Shown piece by piece: positions 26,269-35,046 of a stretch of 59,467 nt of DNA (positions are counted from its first letter, which is position 1; the number at the start of each line of letters is the position of its first letter). Source of the stretch: an uncultured Bacteroidales bacterium (GTDB taxonomy: Bacteria; Bacteroidota; Bacteroidia; Bacteroidales; UBA932). The stretch covers positions 1 to 59,467 of the forward strand of contig CAJONI010000013.1 in the NCBI GenBank assembly GCA_905235995.1, read 5' to 3'. The notes under the pieces are model-generated. The model was given only the letters and a program-made list of their open reading frames with translations, did not search any database and was not told where the DNA came from. The position numbers and the translations under genes are program-made.

Positions 26269-27717
26269 CTACAGCGAATCGCCGAAGTCTTCGCGGAATT
26301 TCTTCACCAGGTCTTCCTGCCAGTAACCGATCTCCTGCAGGCGGCCGAAGAAGAAGCGGAGGACCTTGGGCTCGGATACCCATTCCAGGCCGCCGATGAG
26401 CTGGCGGTTGTCCCAGAGCCACTTCACGCGGTCGGCGCAGTACTTCACCTGCGACAGGGTGAACACCCTGCGGGGCATGGCCAGGCGCTGGAGCTCAAGC
26501 TCGGCGAAGCGCTCGGTCCCGTCGGGTTCGCGCTGCTCGCTCAGGGTGCCGCGCTCCATGCCGCGGATACCGCCGGCGATGTAGAGGGCCGCTCCCACTG
26601 CTGCGGCGGGATACTGGTCGTGGGGGATGTCGGGCACGATCTCGGAGCAGTTGAGGTGGGCGCCGAGGCCGCCGGCGGGCTTGATCACGGGCACGCCGTA
26701 GTCGTCAAGCTCCTTCACCAGGTATTCGATGAATTCGGGGCCCTGGCTGATGTATTCCATGTCGAGCGATTCGTAGAGGCCTACCGCCATGGCTTCCATT
26801 GAGCGCACCTCCATGCCGCCGTAGGTGAGGAAGCCCTCGTAGAGGGGCACGAACTCCATCATCTCTTCGGTGAACTTGCTGTCATGCGAGGTGATGATGC
26901 CGCCGCGGGAGAAACCGAGCTTGCGGGCGCTGAAGTAGATGATGTCGAAGCGGTCGGCCAGCACGTGGTAGATCTCCTTGGTGGTCATGAACTTGCAGCG
27001 GGGCTCGCGGACTTTCATGAAGTAGACGTTGTCCTGCAGGAGCGAGGCGTCGAGCACGCTCCTTACGCCGAACTCGTGGCAGATGTCGGTGACTGCGAGC
27101 ATGTTCTCCAGGGAGACAGGCTGGCCGCCGATGAGGTTGGTGCCGGCTTCCACGCGCACGAAGGCCACTTTCTCCGGACCGAGGTCCTTGATGGTCTTGC
27201 GCAGGAGCTTCAGGTCGAAGTTGCCCTTGAAGGGGTCGTCGCTCTGCGGGATGAGACCCTTCTTGTCCACGAGCTCGATCACTTCGCCGCCCAGGCGGGT
27301 GATGTGGGCCTTGGTGGTGGTGAAGTGGAAGTTCATCAGGGTGTACATGCCGGGCTTCACGTAGGCTTCGGCCAGGATGTTCTCAGCGGCGCGGCCCTGG
27401 TGTGCGGGAAGGACGTTCTCTGTGCCGAAGACTTCCTTCACTGCCGCCTTCACACGGTTGAAGGTCTCGCTTCCGGCGTAGGCATCGTCCGCTATGCTCA
27501 TGGATGCCACCTGCTCGTCCGACATTCCGTTCACGCCGGAGTCGGTGAGCATGTCCATATATATGTCCTTGTTCTGCAGAAGGAAGGTGTTGTTGCCTGC
27601 CTGCTGTATGGCTTTGAGACGTTCTTCTACGGGAAGGAGCGCGAGTTTCTGCACGACGCGCACTTTGTGCATTTCAAGAGGGACCTGATTTTCAGGCTGA
27701 TAGAATTTAACTGCCAT
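26269..27717 (-). CDS. Tryptophanase/tyrosine phenol-lyase family PLP-dependent beta-eliminating lyase
   Basis: A 482-residue fold-type I PLP enzyme. Family elements: LLTDSG-like MLTDSGVNGMSDEQ, PAHQGRAAEN, NLIGGQPVS, the PLP lysine K266 in FSARKLGFS, EGFLTYGGME and LAMPRRVFT. The N-terminal portion (ERLKAIQQAGNNTFLL) and GMERG near 386-390 resemble tyrosine phenol-lyase more than tryptophanase, and in that enzyme the Arg of this motif binds the phenol. The usual Arg after the PLP-binding Asp (DxxR) is Leu (D223-A-S-L226). The product could be indole, phenol or something else. Confidence 0.85.
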   Translation of the reverse strand: MAVKFYQPENQVPLEMHKVRVVQKLALLPVEERLKAIQQAGNNTFLLQNKDIYMDMLTDSGVNGMSDEQVASMSIADDAYAGSETFNRVKAAVKEVFGTENVLPAHQGRAAENILAEAYVKPGMYTLMNFHFTTTKAHITRLGGEVIELVDKKGLIPQSDDPFKGNFDLKLLRKTIKDLGPEKVAFVRVEAGTNLIGGQPVSLENMLAVTDICHEFGVRSVLDASLLQDNVYFMKVREPRCKFMTTKEIYHVLADRFDIIYFSARKLGFSRGGIITSHDSKFTEEMMEFVPLYEGFLTYGGMEVRSMEAMAVGLYESLDMEYISQGPEFIEYLVKELDDYGVPVIKPAGGLGAHLNCSEIVPDIPHDQYPAAAVGAALYIAGGIRGMERGTLSEQREPDGTERFAELELQRLAMPRRVFTLSQVKYCADRVKWLWDNRQLIGGLEWVSEPKVLRFFFGRLQEIGYWQEDLVKKFREDFGDSL

Positions 27718-27769
27718 GATATGTTAGTATTTGTTTTCCAAAAAATCCCCCAAAATTAGCAAAAAAACG

Positions 27770-27777
27770 TAACTTCG
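27770..27777 (+). promoter_or_regulatory. -7-like element TAACTTCG for the DUF554 gene
   Basis: One mismatch to TAnnTTTG, ending 7 nt before the ATG at 27785, so the transcript would be near-leaderless. Confidence 0.45.
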
Positions 27778-27784
27778 TACCCAA

Positions 27785-28468
27785 ATGTTAGGAACTATTG
27801 TCAATACCGCGTGCATAGCGGCCGGAAGCCTGGTCGGCGCGCTTGTCAAGAAGGGGCTCTCAGAAAAATACACCAGGACTCTCTTCAATGCCATGGGTCT
27901 GGCATCCTTAGCCCTGGGTGCCGCGACCTTCACGAACAATCTTCCAAAGAGTGAATATCCCGTGCTCTTCATCCTGAGCCTGGCCATCGGCGGGGTCATA
28001 GGCACGGCACTGGATCTCGACGGCAGGGTGAAGCGCCTGGTCGGGAAGCAGACGGGCGAAGGCCTGGCCAAGGGGCTCATCTCAGCCTGCCTGCTCTACT
28101 GCGTAGGCACATTCTCCATAGTAGGCCCTGTGCTCAGCGCACTGAACGGCGACAATACCTTCCTCTTCACCAACTCCACCCTCGACCTTGTGACCTCGAT
28201 GGTCTTCGCCTCGACCTTCGGCATGGGGATGATACTGGCCGCGCCGGTGCTTTTCTGCTGGCAGGGCGCCATCTACCTGATCGCCATACTGTTCTCCTCC
28301 AGCCCGCTGCTCCGGGGAACGCTCGTCAACGAGCTCTCGACAGTGGGCGGGGTGCTTATCATATCTTCCGGCCTGTCAATACTCGACATCAAGGACTGCA
28401 AGACTCTCAATTTCCTGCCGGCGCTCCTGGTGCCGGTGGCCTGGTTCCTGATAAAAAGCTTATTATGA
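27785..28468 (+). CDS. DUF554 (YdfK) family membrane protein
   Basis: A 227-residue polytopic membrane protein with about seven hydrophobic segments. It begins GTIVNTACIAAGSLVGALVKKGL and contains FCVGTFSIVGP-like YCVGTFSIVGPVLSALNGDN, both typical of DUF554. The function of the family is not established. Its stop overlaps the start of the SGNH-M28 gene by 4 nt. Confidence 0.85.
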   Translation: MLGTIVNTACIAAGSLVGALVKKGLSEKYTRTLFNAMGLASLALGAATFTNNLPKSEYPVLFILSLAIGGVIGTALDLDGRVKRLVGKQTGEGLAKGLISACLLYCVGTFSIVGPVLSALNGDNTFLFTNSTLDLVTSMVFASTFGMGMILAAPVLFCWQGAIYLIAILFSSSPLLRGTLVNELSTVGGVLIISSGLSILDIKDCKTLNFLPALLVPVAWFLIKSLL

Positions 28469-30567
28469 AACAATTACTGATCTCCATGGCTGTACTTCTG
28501 GCCATCGCCTCCGCTGCGGCTCAGCCCCGCACCGTCCTGATGGGCGATTCCATCACCGAAGGCTGGCTCGACAAGCATCCCGGCTTCTTCGCTGAGCACG
28601 GGCTCATAGGCAAGGGCATCAGCGGCCAGGTATCGGCCCAGATGCTGGAGCGTTTCCAGGCCGACGTGATCGACCAGCATCCTGCAGCCGTAGTCATCAA
28701 CGCCGGCACCAACGACATAGCCCTGAACGCCGGTCCCTACGATCCCGACAGGACCTTCAGCAACATAGTCGCCATGGCCGAAATGGCCAGGAAGGCTGAC
28801 ATACGTGTGCTGCTCAGCTCGGTGCTGCCCGCAGCCCGCTTCGGCTGGCGCCCTTCGGTGACTGACGGCCCCGAGAAGATCGAGGCGCTCAACGAGCGCA
28901 TCCGTGCCTACGCCAAGGCGGAAGGCATGACCTACATCGATTACTATGGCAGCATGGTCTTCGGGCCTGAGCGCGCACTCAACCCCGAATACTCCAAGGA
29001 CGGCGTTCATCCGACCCTCGAAGGCTATTACGTCATGGAACGCCTGCTGCTCAACGCTTTGAACGACGACGAGACTCTCCTTCGCGGATGGGTGAAGACT
29101 GTAGGCTCCGACGAATTCGGCGGCCGCATGCCCATGTCGGAATATGAGCCCCGGACTCTCGACTATCTTGTGGGGCAGCTGAAGGCGTTGGAACTGAAGC
29201 CGGCTTTCGGCGAGAGCTACCTGCAGCCGGTGCAGACCATCTCCACCATCTGCCGCCCTGCCGGCGACAGGTTCCGCGTGAAGGGAAAGAAGAAGAAGGT
29301 CGATCTCCTCTTCCCTGAAGACATTGTAGTCTGGACGGCGCGGGAGACCGACAAAGTGGAGCTGCGGAATGTGGAATTCGTATTCTGCGGTTTCGGCATC
29401 GACGCTCCGGAGTTCGGCTGGAACGATTTCGAGGGCGTCGACGTGAAAGGAAAGATCGTCATCGCCATGGTCAACGACCCGGGCTTCTACGACGCTTCCC
29501 TGTTCCAGGGCCGCAACATGACCTACTACGGACGCTGGCCCTACAAGTTCGAACAGGCGCAGCGCATGGGGGCCGCTGGCTGCCTCGTGCTTCATAACAC
29601 CGCAGCCGCGAGCTATGGCTGGAGCGTCGCCGCCAACCACACCGGCAGCAACATGGCCCTGTACGACGAGGCCACCCGCAACTCCGAAAGGCTCGCCGTC
29701 AAGGGCTGGCTGCACGAGGACGGCTGCCGCAGGCTGTTCGCTGCCGCAGGCGTCGATTTCGAGGAAGCCCTTGCCGCGGCCAGGAAGCCGGGTTTCAAGT
29801 CATTCGTCCTTAAAGCCAAGTCCGACATAGTGATGGACGTGACTTGCAGGATAGAGAATACCTTCAACGTGGCGGGCGTCCTTCCCGGGACCGACCTGGC
29901 CGACGAGGCGGTGGTCTTCAGCGCCCACTGGGACCATTTCGGCATAAGCAAGCCCGACGAGACCGGCGATTGCATCTACAACGGGGCCGCCGACAACGGT
30001 TCCGGCATGGCGGCGGTGCTGCTGCTGGCCAAGAAATACGGCCAGCTGCCCGTAAGGCCGCGGCGCTCTCTGCTGTTCCTCTTCCCGACGCTGGAGGAAG
30101 GAGGCCTCTTCGGCTCGGAGCGCTACTGCGAGCAACCGGCCTTTCCCTTGGAAAAGACCGCGGCCTGCATCAATTTCGACTGCATCGCGCCTGAACCGCT
30201 GACGCGCGACGTGGTGGTGCTGGGCGGAGGCAAGTGCGAACTCGACCGCTACGTCGAGGCTGCCGCCGGAGCGCAGGGACGCTATGTGGTCATGAGCTTC
30301 GACAATTCCGACGGATGGTTCTTCCGCATGGACCATTTCAATTTCGTGAAGAGGGGCGTCCCCTCCGTAGTCATCGAATACGGCAGGGACCTCGTCGACC
30401 CTTCGCGTCCGAACAGGTATCCCCGTTCCGACTGGTACCACAAGCCTTCCGACGAATATCGTGAAGACTGGGACTTCGCAGGCACGATAGCCCACATAAA
30501 CATGATGTTCGGCGTCGGCCTCTCTGTGGCCAACGCCGAACATCGTCCTGTGTGGTACGGCAGATAA
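28465..30567 (+). CDS. Secreted SGNH esterase fused to M28 zinc peptidase
   Basis: A 700-residue exported protein with a signal peptide ending near residue 19 (SAAAQ). Residues about 21-195 form an SGNH/GDSL hydrolase: S29 in GDSITEG, GKGISGQ, N83 in GTND, and D179/H182 in DGVHP. From about 205 there is a PA-like insert, then an M28 aminopeptidase domain whose likely zinc ligands and base are H488 (AHWDH), D510 (AADNGSG), E544/E545 (LEEGG), D572 (NFDC) and H659 (WYHKPSDE). All catalytic residues of both halves appear intact. The substrate may carry both ester-linked and peptide moieties, which is inference. Confidence 0.88.
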   Translation: MKQLLISMAVLLAIASAAAQPRTVLMGDSITEGWLDKHPGFFAEHGLIGKGISGQVSAQMLERFQADVIDQHPAAVVINAGTNDIALNAGPYDPDRTFSNIVAMAEMARKADIRVLLSSVLPAARFGWRPSVTDGPEKIEALNERIRAYAKAEGMTYIDYYGSMVFGPERALNPEYSKDGVHPTLEGYYVMERLLLNALNDDETLLRGWVKTVGSDEFGGRMPMSEYEPRTLDYLVGQLKALELKPAFGESYLQPVQTISTICRPAGDRFRVKGKKKKVDLLFPEDIVVWTARETDKVELRNVEFVFCGFGIDAPEFGWNDFEGVDVKGKIVIAMVNDPGFYDASLFQGRNMTYYGRWPYKFEQAQRMGAAGCLVLHNTAAASYGWSVAANHTGSNMALYDEATRNSERLAVKGWLHEDGCRRLFAAAGVDFEEALAAARKPGFKSFVLKAKSDIVMDVTCRIENTFNVAGVLPGTDLADEAVVFSAHWDHFGISKPDETGDCIYNGAADNGSGMAAVLLLAKKYGQLPVRPRRSLLFLFPTLEEGGLFGSERYCEQPAFPLEKTAACINFDCIAPEPLTRDVVVLGGGKCELDRYVEAAAGAQGRYVVMSFDNSDGWFFRMDHFNFVKRGVPSVVIEYGRDLVDPSRPNRYPRSDWYHKPSDEYREDWDFAGTIAHINMMFGVGLSVANAEHRPVWYGR

Positions 30568-30570
30568 CTG

Positions 30571-31230
30571 CTAGTAGTTCTCGGCCAGCACCTGGAAATA
30601 GCTCTGCGGGTGGTCGCACACCGGGCAGACTTCCGGAGCCTGCTTTCCTACGACCACGTGGCCGCAGTTGGCGCACATCCAGATGGCGTCTCCGTCCTTC
30701 GAGAAGACCTTCTTGTCTTCCACGTTCTTCAGGAGCTTGCGGTAGCGCTCTTCGTGGCGCTTCTCAATCGCGCCCACCTTCTCGAACTTTTCTGCGATCT
30801 CGTCGAAGCCTTCCTCGCGGGCCTCGCGGGCCATGCGGGCGTACATGTCGGTCCATTCGAAGTTTTCGCCCGCGGCAGCATCGGCCAGGTTCTTTGCGGT
30901 GTCGGGGATGGCCCCTCCGCAGAGGTACTTGAACCAGATCTTGGCGTGCTCGCGCTCGTTGACGGCGGTCTCCTCGAAGAGGTCTGCGATCTGCTGGAAG
31001 CCGTCCTTGCGGGCTTTGGAGGCGAAGTAGGTGTACTTGTTGCGGGCCTGGGATTCACCTGCGAAGGCTTCCTGCAGGTTCTTCTCGGTCTTGGTGCCCT
31101 TCAGGCACTTGGGCTCGTCGCATACTTCCACGAACTTTTCCCTGGGCTGCTTGCAGCGGGGGCAGGTGTCGGGAGCCTGGTCGCCTACGTGCACATAGCC
31201 GCAGACGGTGCATTTGAATTTCTTTGCCAT
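30571..31230 (-). CDS. rbr: Rubrerythrin with rubredoxin-like domains at both ends
   Basis: A 219-residue non-haem iron peroxidase for peroxide defence in an anaerobe. An N-terminal rubredoxin-like finger (C7, C10, C23, C26) is followed by another Cys pair (C37, C42). The diiron four-helix domain follows (E59 in [36 protein letters not shown]), then a second rubredoxin-like finger (C186, C189, C202, C205). Classic rubrerythrin has only the C-terminal finger and reverse rubrerythrin only the N-terminal one. The start at MAKKFKC was chosen; the -7 box lies at 31267-31274. Confidence 0.93.
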   Translation of the reverse strand: MAKKFKCTVCGYVHVGDQAPDTCPRCKQPREKFVEVCDEPKCLKGTKTEKNLQEAFAGESQARNKYTYFASKARKDGFQQIADLFEETAVNEREHAKIWFKYLCGGAIPDTAKNLADAAAGENFEWTDMYARMAREAREEGFDEIAEKFEKVGAIEKRHEERYRKLLKNVEDKKVFSKDGDAIWMCANCGHVVVGKQAPEVCPVCDHPQSYFQVLAENY

Positions 31231-31266
31231 AATCTTTATGTATTTTGATTGATTGTTGCCGTGTGA

Positions 31267-31274
31267 CAAAGATA
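31267..31274 (-). promoter_or_regulatory. -7 promoter element TATCTTTG for rubrerythrin
   Basis: Perfect TAnnTTTG within the recurrent GCTATCTTTG 10-mer, about 36 nt before the ATG. Confidence 0.55.
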
Positions 31275-31296
31275 GCAAAAAAATGTAAATCCGTTA

Positions 31297-31809
31297 TCAG
31301 CGGCGCCCGAACTTCCATGCTCGGGCGTTTTCGCATTCTTCTTTGAATTTTGCGTCCCAGATGTCCGTGACTGCGGTCAGGCGCCTGTAGTCCTGCATCA
31401 GGGAGTTGTAGCTGCCCGTGTCCTTCAGGGCCGGATACTTCCGGAAGAGCCTGCTGCATCTCCCGTACATCGTGAAGAACCTGCCCCTGAATGGCATGCT
31501 GAGGATGAAACCTTCGTCGCAGTCGTTCCACCAGAAATCGTCTGTGTCGGTGACTTTGGTCGCCGCCGCCACATAGGCCTCGAAGGCCTCCGGGATGTGG
31601 CCGAAGCGTTCGTAGTGGATGGCGAGCGCCTCATAGGCACGGCTGAGTTCCATAAGGTAGCGCGGCTGTACCCTGAAGTCGCGGGGCCGTTCGCTTTCCA
31701 GTTCCGCGATACTTTCGACGTAGGGCAGGGCCATCTGGTGTACAAGGGAGGGGAGCATGCGGACCCGGCCGTTCTCGGTCCAGGCCGCAAGTTGACTTTT
31801 TCTTGTCAT
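31297..31809 (-). CDS. Hypothetical helical (TPR-like) protein
   Basis: A 170-residue protein not recognised by name. A region such as LMELSRAYEALAIHYERFGHIPEAFEAYVAAATKV has the spacing of a TPR pair, followed by an aromatic-rich segment (DDFWWNDCDEGFILSMPF). There is no signal peptide or membrane segment. The ATG at 31809 is preferred over a TTG six codons upstream. It is divergent from the three-AAA+ ATPase gene, which suggests possible co-regulation. Confidence 0.6.
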   Translation of the reverse strand: MTRKSQLAAWTENGRVRMLPSLVHQMALPYVESIAELESERPRDFRVQPRYLMELSRAYEALAIHYERFGHIPEAFEAYVAAATKVTDTDDFWWNDCDEGFILSMPFRGRFFTMYGRCSRLFRKYPALKDTGSYNSLMQDYRRLTAVTDIWDAKFKEECENARAWKFGRR

Positions 31810-32021
31810 TACAGTGTAGTATTTCAATGAACGTTTCCGGCTGCCCGGCCGCCCGCGTCAGGGCATGGCATGCCCTTGGAGTGGACCTTCGTCCGGCGTT
31901 GAAATACTTGCCTGTAATGGCTGGGTGGGAATCAGGTGTGCATGGGAACTGCTTCGGCTGCAAAAGTACACTTTATAGACGGAAGCTGCAAGGGAAATCT
32001 ATCAGAAACGATTAAAAATGT

Positions 32022-32029
32022 TAACTTTG
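32022..32029 (+). promoter_or_regulatory. -7 promoter element TAACTTTG for the AAA+ gene
   Basis: Perfect TAnnTTTG, 23 nt before the ATG at 32053. The rest of the 243-bp gap between the two divergent genes shows nothing else clear. Confidence 0.55.
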
Positions 32030-32052
32030 GATGATGAATTCATGAATCAGGT

Positions 32053-34929
32053 ATGGCACAGTTGAATTTTCCCGCTTCGTCGTCCGAGGCATATGTTTTC
32101 CATTGTCAGGTGAATGACAGTCCGGCGCAGCTGCCGGTCGAGGGGATGGTCGACATGATAGAGCCCGAGAAGGGCATGTACGTACATGTGGACCTCGAGA
32201 TCGATGACCTGGAGCAGAGCGAGGACCTGAACATAGAGATTTCCACGCTCAGGGGCTCGAAGATTTCCGGCACCTTCTTCACGCCCGCAGAAGTGAAACT
32301 CTTCCACGACGGCATGCACCTGCACGCGAAGACCGTTCTGCTGACCGAGCTTTTCGACGACGACTACGTGCTCAGGGCAGGGGATGAGGACGCCCTGGTC
32401 CTGAACCTCTACAAAGGTGATGCGGGAATCCTGACCTGCCAAATCCCGATCAAAGGTCCCTGGCCCGTCTCCCGCCTGGAAGACTTTGTCGGCTGGGGGA
32501 ACTTCAAGAAGCGTATGGAGGAGGTAATGACCCTCGACCGGATAGGAAAGCTGCGGAAGGACGCGGGCCTTCCCGGGGGCTCCGTCACGCTGCATACTGT
32601 CTTCATCGGCAACCCCGGCACCGGCAAGACCTCGGCCGCACGGCAGCTCGCCAGGCTCTACAGGAAGCTGGGCTACATCGACAATGATGAAGTCAGGACC
32701 ATGCGTCTTTCAGGCATCAGCTCTTCTCACGTGAGCGGGGAATATGAGAAGACAATTGAAGCGATAGGCGAAGCGCAGGGAGGTGTACTGGTGTTCGAGA
32801 ACGCGCACGACCTTTTCCGCACGGAAAACCGGAACTACGATTCCGAAGGCAACATAGTCCGCGCTCTCTGCGACGCCCTCGAAGACAGGGAAAAGTATCC
32901 CCGGTGGGTACTGATGCTCACCGGAGAGCCTGACGGCATGGAGTCGTTGCTTGCGATGTATCCGCTTCTGAGAAAGCATTTTACCTCTCCTGTCCACATG
33001 GAGGACTTCAAGCCGGAAGAGTTCCCCGGAATCATAGAGAAATGTGCCCGTGAGCGCAGGCTCAAGCTCTCAGACGAGGCTGCCCGGAAGTTCCAGACCT
33101 ATATCGTCCACCAGTACAACCACCGGGGCCCCGGCTTCCAGAATGCCTGGCTGGTGCATCGTCTCTTCGACGAGAGCATAGTGCCGGCCATGTACTCGAG
33201 GCTCGGCACCGTCGCCTCTCCCGGCAGGGAAGAGCTGGAAACCGTGCTGCCGGAAGACATCCCGGCCGTCACTGCCATGCCCGACGCGGGCCTGGAAGAG
33301 CTGGATTCGCTCATAGGCCTGGAAACCATCAAGAGCAAGGTGCGCGACTATCTCAATGCCGTGCGGCTTGCGGGACGCCGCATGGAACTCGGGCTCACGA
33401 CCAACATGCCCCGCCTGCACATGGCCTTCCTGGGCAATCCCGGCACGGGAAAGACCACCGTCGCGGAGATCATAGGCAGGGTGTTCGCATCGTGGGGGAT
33501 ACTCTCCGGAGGTCGGGTGATACGCACTGAGAAGAGCCAGATGGTGGGGCAGTGGATAGGTGAGACGGAGCAGAAGATGCGCGACCTGCTGGCCCGTGCG
33601 AGGGGCAACGTCCTTTTCATCGATGAGGCCTATCAGCTGATCGAAGGCTCGGAGAAGGATTTTGGCCGCATAGTGATGGACTCCCTCCTCACCGAGCTGG
33701 GCAAGGACCATCAGGACATGGTGGTCATCATCGCGGGTTACACCGCGCCCATGAAAAGGCTCCTGGAGAGCAACGAAGGCATAGAGAGCCGCTTTCCCAA
33801 CGTATTCAATTTCGAGGACTATACCACCGACGAACTGCTGGAGATCGGCAAGCTGATGGTCAGCAGGCAGGGTTTCATCCTCACCGACGGTGCCATCGCC
33901 AACATGCGCACGATCATCGAGCAGGAAGCCGAGAAGCCCTCGCCACGTTTCGGCAACGGGCGCTTTGTACAGAACCTGCTGCAGAACGAGATCCTGGCCA
34001 CTCTCGGAGCCAGGACCGCCGCCATCGAGAACCCCACCAGGGAAGACCTTTCGGTGATCCTTCCTGAAGACGTCATCATCGACAAGGCCCGGAAAGACGT
34101 GGTCTTCGACGACAAGGCCATCGACGAGGCCCTCACGCGCCTGGACGCCCTTTCAGGGCTGGATGGCGTCAAGAAGGCCATCCACAACTTCGTCGACTCG
34201 GCCCGCTACCTGCATTCCATCGGCGAGCCGTACGTGGGCAAGGGGCTGCCTTCCTGGCGCTTCATCGGCCACAGCGGGACCGGCAAGAGCATGGTGGCGG
34301 AGATACTCGCGGCCATACTCAAGGGCATGCGCCTGATTGCGAACAGCCACATAGTCGAGGTGCGCGGCGAACGTCTCTTCGACGTGTCTGAACATGAGAG
34401 CGACCTGGTGCTGGAAGATGCCGTGAAGCGCTCCTGCAACGGGCTGATTTTCATCGATGTCGACGAGCCTGGCTACTATGGCCGCCGCATCGAGCAGGTG
34501 CGGCTGAAGCTCAAGGAACTCACGGTTGAGGCGGGAGGCGAATGCGCCCTGGTCATCGCGGAGCTCGACGCTCCGAACCGCAACGTCGCGGAGCAGCTCT
34601 CCGAGGGCGGCATCTACGACTTCGACCACACCCTCGTGTTCCCCGATTTCACCCCGGACGAGCTCTTCGGAGTCCTGTGCAGCTGCCTCAGGAAGTTCGA
34701 CGTCCGCTTCAGCGAAGCCGCCGAGCGGCACATGCGGTCATATCTCCAGGCCACGAGCGGCTCACGCGAGGTCAACGCCCGCACCATGAAGCTCATGGCC
34801 CGCACCATCTACCGCCAGGTGATCCTCCGCGAGATCGGCCTCTCCCGCCGCCCCTCCACCCACACCGTCCAGCTCGCCGACATCGCCACCTTCAAATGGA
34901 ACAGCCGGAAGGGGAAGATAGGGTATTAG
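32053..34929 (+). CDS. Large protein with three CbbX/SpoVK-type AAA+ modules
   Basis: A 958-residue cytosolic ATPase. An acidic N-terminal domain (about 1-135) of unknown type precedes three AAA+ modules. Module 1 has Walker A GNPGTGKTS near 186 but a Walker B of VLVFENAHDL, lacking the usual DE. Module 2 has GNPGTGKTT near 461 and LFIDEAYQLIEG near 521, an intact CbbX/EccA-like unit. Module 3 has GHSGTGKSM near 739 and IFIDVDEPG, partly degenerate. Such ATPases remodel protein complexes; the client here is unknown. The last 59 bp are duplicated 1.3 kb downstream. Confidence 0.8.
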   Translation: MAQLNFPASSSEAYVFHCQVNDSPAQLPVEGMVDMIEPEKGMYVHVDLEIDDLEQSEDLNIEISTLRGSKISGTFFTPAEVKLFHDGMHLHAKTVLLTELFDDDYVLRAGDEDALVLNLYKGDAGILTCQIPIKGPWPVSRLEDFVGWGNFKKRMEEVMTLDRIGKLRKDAGLPGGSVTLHTVFIGNPGTGKTSAARQLARLYRKLGYIDNDEVRTMRLSGISSSHVSGEYEKTIEAIGEAQGGVLVFENAHDLFRTENRNYDSEGNIVRALCDALEDREKYPRWVLMLTGEPDGMESLLAMYPLLRKHFTSPVHMEDFKPEEFPGIIEKCARERRLKLSDEAARKFQTYIVHQYNHRGPGFQNAWLVHRLFDESIVPAMYSRLGTVASPGREELETVLPEDIPAVTAMPDAGLEELDSLIGLETIKSKVRDYLNAVRLAGRRMELGLTTNMPRLHMAFLGNPGTGKTTVAEIIGRVFASWGILSGGRVIRTEKSQMVGQWIGETEQKMRDLLARARGNVLFIDEAYQLIEGSEKDFGRIVMDSLLTELGKDHQDMVVIIAGYTAPMKRLLESNEGIESRFPNVFNFEDYTTDELLEIGKLMVSRQGFILTDGAIANMRTIIEQEAEKPSPRFGNGRFVQNLLQNEILATLGARTAAIENPTREDLSVILPEDVIIDKARKDVVFDDKAIDEALTRLDALSGLDGVKKAIHNFVDSARYLHSIGEPYVGKGLPSWRFIGHSGTGKSMVAEILAAILKGMRLIANSHIVEVRGERLFDVSEHESDLVLEDAVKRSCNGLIFIDVDEPGYYGRRIEQVRLKLKELTVEAGGECALVIAELDAPNRNVAEQLSEGGIYDFDHTLVFPDFTPDELFGVLCSCLRKFDVRFSEAAERHMRSYLQATSGSREVNARTMKLMARTIYRQVILREIGLSRRPSTHTVQLADIATFKWNSRKGKIGY
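34867..34925 (+). repeat. 59-bp direct repeat, copy 1 (3' end of the AAA+ gene)
   Basis: Matches 36222-36280 at 56 of 59 positions. The three differences are transitions. Confidence 0.9.
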
Positions 34930-34961
34930 AAGCTTACCTCTATCAATTGCCGTCCAGCCAG
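34926..34961 (-). pseudogene. 3' remnant of a hicB-like antitoxin gene
   Basis: Read on the minus strand these 36 bases encode LAGRQLIEVSF plus stop. This is nearly the same C-terminus as the intact HicB at 38.6 kb (QLGRQLMDVSF), and about 28 of 36 bases agree. Nothing upstream in the frame resembles HicB. A second HicBA-type locus therefore probably sat here before the cassette rearranged. Confidence 0.6.
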
Positions 34962-34976
34962 TCTGGATGTGTTATA

Positions 34977-35004
34977 TTTCGCATTTTGCGTTTCGCATTT
35001 TGCG
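34977..35004. repeat. Tandem 14-bp repeat with internal palindrome
   Basis: TTTCGCATTTTGCG occurs twice head to tail (34977-34990, 34991-35004). The second copy plus AAA forms a perfect TTTCGCA/TGCGAAA hairpin. It ends 17 bp before the promoter of the ATPase gene, a position suited to an operator. Confidence 0.65.
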
Positions 35005-35021
35005 AAATGAAAATGATTGAT

Positions 35022-35029
35022 TACATTTG
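35022..35029 (+). promoter_or_regulatory. -7 promoter element TACATTTG for the ATPase gene
   Basis: Perfect TAnnTTTG, 17 nt before the ATG at 35047. It excludes an upstream TTG start at 35017. Confidence 0.6.
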
Positions 35030-35046
35030 TGGAAAACAGACCGCTT

